Source: Siphonodentalium dalli
Taxonomy: Eukaryota; Mollusca; Scaphopoda; Gadilida; Siphonodentaliidae
Assembly (NCBI GenBank): GCA_032622095.1
Contig: CP136067.1
Span: forward strand, 119,835,281 to 119,899,280
DNA: 64,000 nucleotides
Direction: 5' to 3'
Position 1 is the stretch's first letter. The number at the start of each line of letters is the position of its first letter. Position numbers and translations under genes: made by a program. Under the pieces are notes generated by a model that was given only the letters and a program-made list of their open reading frames with translations, made no database searches and was not told the DNA's origin. Shown here one piece after another: positions 56,742 to 64,000 of the stretch.

Positions 56742-57760
56742 CAGGGGCGGCGGAAGCTACAAAAAGTGGGGGGGGGGGCACCATTTAAAAACAAATATAC
56801 TACATGTATGAATTGAAAACTATTCCAATGTTCGCCAGCGCAAAGATTGTTTAGTATGATGTTATTCGTGGCTACCATTATGAAGGTAGAAACTAAGAAA
56901 GTGTTTAAATGATGCTACTCTTATTTTTGCAGCCAATGTGTGAAACATGACCTATGACTTTGATACAACTTCTAAAACTTGCTCCCTTTGTCATAAATGT
57001 TATGATGACATTAGTATTCACTATACTGTATAATCCAATTCACTCCACATACGGCAACCGTTGATATCGAAGAAACAATAATCACAAGTAACTTTGAATA
57101 TTAAATAACACTATAATATATATGTACACATACACTTGCATGTACACAGTAAACTTCGTGTAGAAAATAATTATTCTAACTCTTCTTATTTCTCGGTAAT
57201 AACAAATTAGCTGAGTTGATAAAAATCATAGTCAAGTTATTCCAATGAATACTCAGCATCAACTGATATTGTATAATAGAAGTGATCTCATATCAGGAGT
57301 TTGACCACCTTGGCATGAAATTGTATACCTGCCAAGCCCCAGGTTTGCACTTTTATTGAAGACACTCAAATTTAAACCTTTGATTTGTATGATGAATGTG
57401 ATTTTAATTAGACAAGTTGCTGTGTCCAAGACATGGCTATAATGGTGCCCACAGAAGACATGAGCTCTACAAAGAACTCAAAGTCTGTAGTTAAATTCCC
57501 AGAGGGCAATTACTCAGACACAGTGTCAATACTGACCAAGGGATTAACTATCTATCTTGCTAGCCATAGCCATAGTGGCATGACTGATAAGATTAAACAC
57601 ATTTGTCTACTAATGGAATGTTTTCTTGGGAATAAAAAATTATTTTCTCCAATGTATTTAGTATTGGAAGATTATGTACCCATAATTGGGGGGGGAGTGG
57701 GGGGGAGTGGGGGGGGGGGCACGTGCCCACTGTGCCCCCCCCCCGGCTCCGCCGCCCCTG
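56742..57760. mobile_element. hAT MITE 1 (8-bp duplication ATCATAAT)
   Basis: CAGGGGCGGCGGAAGC at 56742 is mirrored by GGCTCCGCCGCCCCTG ending at 57760. The 8-bp direct duplication ATCATAAT is exact (56734-56741 and 57761-57768). CAGGGG ends with an 8-bp duplication define hAT elements. The element is 1019 bp with a G-run at each inner end. A 117-codon frame (57433-57786) crosses the right end and is not a transposase I recognise. Confidence 0.9.
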
Positions 57761-57849
57761 ATCATAATCATAGGTTCTACAACTGAGACGGTTTTATCAG
57801 AAGTAAGATCTATGATGTTTGCAATCATTTAGAAAGCCAGCATTTAGAA

Positions 57850-58290
57850 GAAGACGTCAATGAATCCAGTGTGTGTACATGTATGAGGTGATAGAGATGC
57901 AAAGAGGATATACGATGTTATGTCGTTAGAAATGGCGACATTCTATTGAAATGTTCCTATTTGAGACACAATAGAAACTTAATGATATCCAGCACTATAA
58001 AGGGGAAGCGAGTGGTGTCAAATGATGTACATTCAGGCATGCTTTTACGTCATGCCGTCAGCCTGTTGCTAAGCAATCGATCAGTCACTTGATATCCCCA
58101 TGTATGTGTTTCCTAGTTCATATAACACTATTATATATAGCAAGCTATATTTGATTGAAATGCAGGTAATTTTCCTCATATTTAATTGATATAACAGCTT
58201 TCAATTTTAAACGAATGTAACAGAAGAACTATTTTACTAACTCAGATGTAGTTCTACTATGAGTATAAACGTTTAACCCATGAAATGACG
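57850..58290. other. Intronic, nothing recognised
   Basis: No feature was seen between the hAT element and the GA tract. Confidence 0.35.
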
Positions 58291-58299
58291 TTTGGAAAT

Positions 58300-58302
<3 letters not shown>

Positions 58303-58339
<37 letters not shown>

Positions 58340-58398
58340 AGAGAGATGGAGAGAGAGAGAGCGAGAGAGAGAAAGAGAGTGAGAGAGAGAGAGAGAGG

Positions 58399-58432
<34 letters not shown>

Positions 58433-58455
58433 CAGACAGACCGACAGACCGACAG
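58303..58455. repeat. GA/GACA/GACC microsatellite
   Basis: AGAGAGAG with occasional interruptions passes into GACAGAGACAGA and GACAGACCGACAGACC. Frames over it are artefacts. Confidence 0.95.
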
Positions 58456-58499
58456 ACATACATATATTTACTCATGTTTGTCCTGTATTAACCTTATAT

Positions 58500-59690
58500 A
58501 GACTCTTATCTACATGTATATATTGTTTAGAACACATTATCTCACTGTAGGGGGTCTAAATATTTAAATATGTTGTTTGAGATCACATTAAAATTATAGT
58601 ATGGGTAACGGGTATGAATTTATATTTTGAGATGGTATGCACATGTAGACAGTGATTTATGTTCCCAATTTTATCAACAAACTGTATTTCACACGAGGAA
58701 TTAATGATGAAATAGTCATGAAAATTAATTGAATATATTTATGTAAACTTAAAAGTAATGCAAAACATAAAACTATAAAAAATATAGTCGTCCTTACTTG
58801 ACAGACAACCATCTGACACAACTAAAATGTATAACTAAAATGTACGGAACCTTTGTGGGATAAAAATATGCTTTGATTTTCTGAAAGGTTGAGGTTGCAT
58901 GCCACTTATATGTGAACCAGGCTCGATATCGTGGCCAGCATTCATTGGAAGATTGTCGGGCAGATTGAAAATTGAAATATGAGCCAGTATGAGCGAAAGT
59001 TTTATTGAGATATTTATATTTAGCGGCGAAAGATGTGGTCGAAGTGATATCTGTACAATAGATAGCTTTCCTAACTTGTTCTTTTATTAATTTTAAGTGG
59101 CAATATAATTTGGTTTTTTAAATTAATAATAAAGACATGACCTGACTCATTGTCGTGGTCATATAGAACCTCATCGGCATAATATGGCTTTAGCCCTTTA
59201 AAACGACTATAGCCCCGTGTGTGCGACAGGCCTACTATGTAAACGGGTAATGCAAAAGGTAAACACGACGCGACCTGATTTCCAGGTTGTCCTAAGTGAC
59301 CTTTTTGGTGAAAATGAGATATTGGTATTGTTGAAAGTAGAATTTCATAGCGCTTCTAATGTTGGAAACGGGAAGTTCGTATTTTCACTTCTCGCGAAGA
59401 TATCAGGCATTCTTTTCTGTCCGTTGTACTTGAAATACAATGTATGTAACTTCCAGGTTGTCACATCTCATTTTAAACATTATAGCCTTATTTCCACTTT
59501 GAACTGGAATTAATTGAATACTATTTTAGCGACATAGGACATTGTTGAATTGAAGATATGCTTGGAACAAAATAGAATTGTCACAATTGCATGTGATGTG
59601 TAAGCACATTATTGCATAATTATAGAACAACATGGAATTTAATTGGGTTGTTATTACTAACGTATATATTTATATAATATAAGTTATAAA
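58500..59690. other. Intronic, nothing recognised
   Basis: AT-rich, with no exon, RNA gene or clear repeat. Confidence 0.35.
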
Positions 59691-59701
59691 TTATCCGTAC
59701 G

Positions 59702-60869
59702 CAGGGATGTGGCTAGAGGGGGGGGGGGTGTGGGGGGGGGGGTGTCTCACCCCCCCAGCAGAGAGCTATATTTTCAATAGTTGGAAATTTCATACCTGCC
59801 ACAACGAAATTTCACACCAACAATAGGTTGAAAATGTTCTTGTAGTTTGATTATAAAACAATTTATTGGGGGAATTTATTGTTTTTCGACCAATATTTGC
59901 ATATGTTCCTATTTTTGGTCAAAATTTTTGACAGAAATGGTTATCAGTTGGAAATTTTCCAACCTTAGGGGGGTGACAGGTTGGAAATTTCCAACACTTG
60001 GAAAGCTTGTGTCCTGGTCTCTCCCCCGTGGCCAGTCAAAAACTTCTAGTTAATTTAAGAAAACAATATTGTCATACAATTGGTCAACATTGTCATTGGA
60101 ATTGTCATCAGTTGGAAAATTTCCAACCTAAGTGGGGGTGTAGGGTTTGAAATTTCGAACAGTAGGAAGGCTTGAGGCTAGTCTAGATGTTAGGATTTTG
60201 CGATTTTCTTGTTCAGATTTCAAAATTTTCGCACACCGGGCCGAACCATGGTCGGCCCGGTGTGTCATTGCCCCATTCACATGGCCAATACAAAACTGCT
60301 AATTAGTTTAGCAAAACAATATTTTACTACATTTGGTCAAACTTGTAGACATAAATGGTCATCAGTTGAAGAATTTTCCAACCTGAGGGGGAGTATGAGG
60401 TTTGAAATTTTCTTGTATAGTTGTCAAAATTTTCTCACACCGGGCCGAACAACCATGGTCGGCCCGGTGTTTCCTGGTCTGTTGTCGGTAGCTGTGTGCA
60501 TTTGTCTGGAATTAGATCACTAGTTGTTTTTTTGGGGGGGCAATTTTCAGGTTAAAATATCTTAATGTTCTCATACTGGGAAAATAGAAGCATGGCTTAT
60601 GAATATATAGGAAATTAGGCCTGAGCATGAGGTACAAGGGGGGGTGTGCAAATGGAAATATGCAAAAAGTTGTGTTGGTACGATTCCGATTCAAGGGGGG
60701 GGGGGGTGCAAATGGAATTATGCAAAAAGTTGTGTCGGTGTGGTTCCGACTCAGGGGGGGGGGTGCAAATAATGTTGTGTTGGTGTGATTGCGACTCAAG
60801 GGGGGGGGGTGCAGTTGGAAATTCCCAAGGTGGACACCCCCCAGCGGAGACCCTCTAGCCACATTCCTG
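59702..60869. mobile_element. hAT MITE 2 (8-bp duplication TCCGTACG)
   Basis: CAGGGATGTGGCTAGAGG at 59702 is mirrored by CCTCTAGCCACATTCCTG ending at 60869. The 8-bp duplication TCCGTACG is exact (59694-59701 and 60870-60877). Internal repeats include CAGTTGGAAATTTTCCAACC-type units (59940-60400), two CACCGGGCCGAACNATGG hairpins (60232-60263 and 60437-60469) and four ~60-bp units with a G-run and GTGCAAATGGAATTATGC (60630-60815). Non-coding. Confidence 0.9.
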
Positions 60870-61480
60870 TCCGTACGTGCCATGGGCTGGGATGACTGTA
60901 GCCCTCCCAATACATTTTGCAAGTTTGAAATTTGGGCATTTTCGGGAAAATTACGTAAAAAGTCGGGCAATTTGTATGTTGATTCGGCTGGGAAATTGTG
61001 GTAATTTATGGATTATTTTTCATACTTCCGGCCGAAATATACACAAGTTTGCATGTATTTTAATATATGTAACAAATACAGGATACATACCACATAGTTA
61101 ATCGATCTACATAATAGCGGACCCATAATACAACTTAGTTCGTCGGCAGGGGTGTGGTGAAGGTGTCCTGAATTTGGGGGATATTCCCCACTTCCCACAT
61201 ACGAAATTCCGATTGCACCACCAGTCATAGCTTCCCAATGTGTACCCCTCTCATGTCTCTCATGCCCCCATTTTCATTGAAATTATATGGATATTGATAT
61301 CTGGTAGAGCATGCACAGTAGCATGTTATATATATACTTGTCTCCGAGACTAGTCTTGTCGAGCGTTGCCCTTTGTGTATACCTGGGTCTAAAAAATATC
61401 CGGGAGAAATTGCTCTTTGTAGATACCTGGGACTAAAAAGATGAATCTATACTATGGCTAACGCCCATAAATATCATATT

Positions 61481-61646
61481 CCACCAGTACAAAACTTGGG
61501 AACTTTTTGATGTTCTGACCCGTTCTGACGGTTGGTGAGTGTATACCTTGATGTCTGAATTTATGTTTTTTGGGCCTCATGTCGGCAAATATTTTCCAGA
61601 CCCCTTGGTCATAACATCAAAAAGTTCCCAGGTTTAGTACTGGTGG
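61481..61646. repeat. Inverted repeat, ~40 bp arms
   Basis: CCACCAGTACAAAACTTGGG and AACTTTTTGATGTTCTGACC (61481-61521) face GGTCATAACATCAAAAAGTT and CCCAGGTTTAGTACTGGTGG (61607-61646). Weaker pairing continues outwards to ~61448 and ~61680. Confidence 0.75.
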
Positions 61647-61741
61647 GGTATGACCTCTACTGGCCTATACACTATGGAGTAGAGATTCATGGCACGATCT
61701 AGCATGGAATCATCAAATAATAAGCATCAGAATATACGTAC

Positions 61742-62008
61742 CCGCGTGCAAGGGGACACAAAACACCGGTATTATTAGAGAAAACTGTAGAAAGAAGAAT
61801 TCTGCAGGGTGCATGGCGACAGCACTGAATGCGGTCGGGCTGTGGTACCGGTGGTGAGTCTTATGTACATTCCTGTATATAATCGGTATATGCAGCCCTC
61901 GGTGTATGTAGTAGGCTGTGGCCTCTGTATACAGAAAGAACACCGGGATGCTGGCCAATAAATACAACCAGTCTCTCTCTAGTGGATAGAAATACAAAGT
62001 GTTGGCAC
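61742..62008 (-). CDS. Exon with first two histidine boxes, sterol desaturase/fatty acid hydroxylase superfamily gene
   Basis: The acceptor TTATTGTTATTTTCAG|GTGCC lies just above 62008, and the donor GCGG|GTACGT is at 61741. It encodes 88 full codons and is phase 1 at both ends. Two hydrophobic segments flank the motifs HRGLH (HxxxH), HKTHH (HxxHH) and MHPAEFF. Together with HDNHH in the next exon these are the iron-binding histidine boxes of the superfamily (sterol C5-desaturase, C4-methylsterol oxidase, fatty acid hydroxylases). With the two downstream exons this gives ~202 residues of the C-terminal half. The frame continues into the intron up to 62114, but that part is the MITE at 62040-62262. 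Exons before this one lie to the right and were not identified. Confidence 0.88.
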
Positions 62009-62039
62009 CTGAAAATAACAATAAATTAGGCTGCATTAA

Positions 62040-62262
62040 CCCTTTACCCAACAGAACGGCCCTGTGCCAATGCATTCTCTTATATATGTGAGTCGACCAC
62101 AGGTCGCCTCGCATATATAAGAGAATGCATTGGCTTCACACATATTAAAAATGATAAAATTGTCAAAGAATGTAGAAAAATATTATAAAAATTGTTAAAA
62201 AATGTTAGAAAAAATTATAAAATTGTTAAAGAATGTAGGCCAATGCATTCTCTTATATATAG
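62040..62262. mobile_element. piggyBac-like MITE, truncated, with 67-bp hairpin
   Basis: TTAA at 62036-62039 is followed by CCCTTTACCCAACAGAACGG, the same end as the right end of 33133-33475. It contains a complete hairpin at 62067-62133 and half a hairpin at 62240-62260, where the element stops. It lies 31 bp upstream of the acceptor of exon 61742-62008. Confidence 0.75.
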
Positions 62263-62269
62263 TCAGGAG

Positions 62270-64000
62270 GCAGGTCAGATAAATGATGGCTAGAACAATT
62301 TTTGCTAAACATTTTTAGTACCATACGCCAACAATATTAATAATGTGCTATGGGATACCCGGATAAATAAAATCATTGTTGGCAATTTTCTAGTTACCTC
62401 TGTCAAGGTCAAAGGTCAAGTTCAAATTAGATATGCCAAATTTGCATAAATTGGACTAAAACACATTTTTTATACCATTTTAGAGAGAAAGGGCAAAGAC
62501 CGACAGAAACTTTGTGTCCACATTAAAGGTTCCCTCCCCATTCCTCTCACGTTGATTAGTATGTCAAATGTGTTGTCCATAACCACAGTTGCTATGCAAT
62601 TAAAATTACCATAGCAACGAGACCAAATTATAACTTTAATCATTTTATTTTTATGCCAAATATACCAAACTTTGTATATTGTTCACAATTTAATTGTTAC
62701 TTGGCATATGTGCTTCAAAAACATATATATTAATGAATACATTCTCTCTTCCTCTCTTAGTTATACACTTTGGAATAAGAACTGTTCTGTTGTTTTCCCC
62801 TATTTTTACTATTATTTTCGTGAAAACACGTGAACTCTAAATAACTTTCAAAATTGCGGACAAATTATTTTATTCAGCAAACTCGTAAACATGAATACAC
62901 GCATGCATGCATATAATGCTGTTATAATTGATGAAATACATTAACTTTATTTATATTCATAATAATTTTGAAATATTTATTAACCCAAACTATGAACCAC
63001 AAGGGCTTGTAACTTGGCCCCCTCCCAATATGCGTCACCCATAAGCACATACACGGGCCCCTGGCTTATGTCGAGTAATATTATAATATACTGAGACTAA
63101 ATAGCGCAGCGACCAAACGCCAAAACCGATCGGGTACCCACCCCTACACACAGTAGAACAAGTTGAAACATATATTGTTCACGAAATTGATAGTGAAAAA
63201 TATCGGAATTGGTGGTGGCTATTGTCAAATCGACGATGAAAGATACCCACCAGTCACTTTTTTCCAGAAATTAACGATTTTTGTCACGCGAACGATGTGG
63301 CGAAGTTCTAACTTATTTGCCAAGATTGTTTGTGTTAATATTGCCACATTATACCATACCTCTACTTTATAGGAAAAAGTGTTGGTAAATTTGGATTTTC
63401 CTGCCATTTGGAGCCGAATCATTTATTTTCTGCTGCATTTAAACGTATATTGTAATAACGCCAACATATTTAATCAATGCGGTGCAGTAGTTATCTAGCA
63501 AGCATACGGATAAAGTAGTTAACAGAAAGTTTGAACAGTTTGCGAGATACTTGATTTTAGCTACCCCTCCCCCAAACACGTTTTGGTCGAAAAATTACAT
63601 ATTTTTGATAACGACTTTACAATTTTCTAATTGATCTTAATGTGACCCGATATAAATCGTGTACGGACAGGGGTGTCCAGAGATGCTGTTTCATTGATTA
63701 CAGATATGTTTAGGCTTCCATATCCCAGTTACAACAACATATTTTATTGATAACAGGTAATTCTGTAAGAACGGAGAATGTTAGAGCGTCCCTAAGCTAA
63801 TTATTGACACATCTGCGCATAATTAACTGAGTGGGGTATATTACGTCTCACATAAGAACCCCCGTGCGTAAAAATCTAATTTTGGCCGTATACTGGTGTG
63901 ATATTTCCATCCGTAATCGTATTCGTGATTTTGAGAAAGGTCTCTAGTACATAGAATTGTAATACTTCGTTTACAGATACATAAATGGCGCACCGCTCGA
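62270..64000. other. Probable intron or upstream region, nothing recognised
   Basis: No N-terminal exon of the desaturase-like gene was found here on the minus strand, and no repeat family was seen. The missing exons are probably beyond the window. Confidence 0.35.

Noticed and set aside
57433-57786. 117-codon frame within the hAT element
   Set aside because: It runs through the G/C tract and the terminal repeat; not a hAT transposase fragment that I can recognise.
58229-58501. Leu/Ser-rich and Arg/Glu-rich frames
   Set aside because: Translations of the GA microsatellite.
60512-60970. 152-codon proline-rich frame on the minus strand
   Set aside because: It is the reverse reading of G-run repeats of hAT MITE 2.
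62009-62114. Upstream extension of the exon frame to an ATG at 62114
   Set aside because: It crosses a clear splice acceptor and enters the hairpin-bearing MITE; the residues match hairpin translation, not the enzyme family.
1-64000. tRNA, rRNA, snRNA genes and bacterial-type operons
   Set aside because: None was recognised. Gene density, splice sites and repeat types indicate an animal nuclear genome; this is a by-eye scan, so a structural RNA search could still find small ones.

Overview
The window is nuclear DNA from an animal. It is AT-rich, gene-poor and crowded with repeats and non-autonomous transposons. Tandem ~120-170 bp monomer arrays next to GACA/ACGG-type microsatellites resemble the 'pearl'/Helentron-like elements described in bivalves. 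Together with a rhodopsin-family receptor coded in one exon, this suggests a marine invertebrate, most likely a lophotrochozoan (mollusc, brachiopod or similar). That assignment is inference; no species marker is visible.

Only two genes are well supported. (1) A rhodopsin-class GPCR of 372 residues on the + strand at 27314-28432, preceded by a 3' splice site and followed by a poly(A) signal. (2) The 3' half of a sterol desaturase/fatty acid hydroxylase superfamily gene on the - strand. I rebuilt three exons (61742-62008, 51172-51292, 49088-49310) from splice sites, matching phases and the histidine boxes. Its 5' exons lie beyond 62008 and were not found. A third, weaker candidate is a short phase-0 coding exon at 15589-15741 (+).

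Layout: 1-5.6 kb is old repeats, minisatellites and small hairpins. 5.9-15.2 kb holds two giant foldback elements whose arms carry ~42-bp subrepeats in opposite orientation. 15.2-27 kb has the candidate exon, a decayed LINE, a 2 kb inverted-terminal-repeat element, a 2 kb pearl-like array and a 2.6 kb CACTG-ended element with a nested TA-flanked element. 27-29 kb is the GPCR. 29-38 kb has foldback relics, TTAA-flanked MITEs, a family of 67-bp perfect hairpins and a LINE 3' end. 38.5-44.2 kb is a 5.6 kb palindrome made of two head-to-head decayed copies of a coding element. 44-49 kb is mostly featureless. 49-64 kb is the desaturase-like gene, with two hAT MITEs and several foldbacks in its introns.

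The main discovery candidate is the 3.4 kb array at 51266-54695. About 98 copies of a 35-bp unit abut exon 51172-51292, and each unit reproduces that exon's own 3' splice site plus its first ~26 coding bases. The gene therefore has one usable exon body behind a ladder of about 75 intact tandem splice acceptors.
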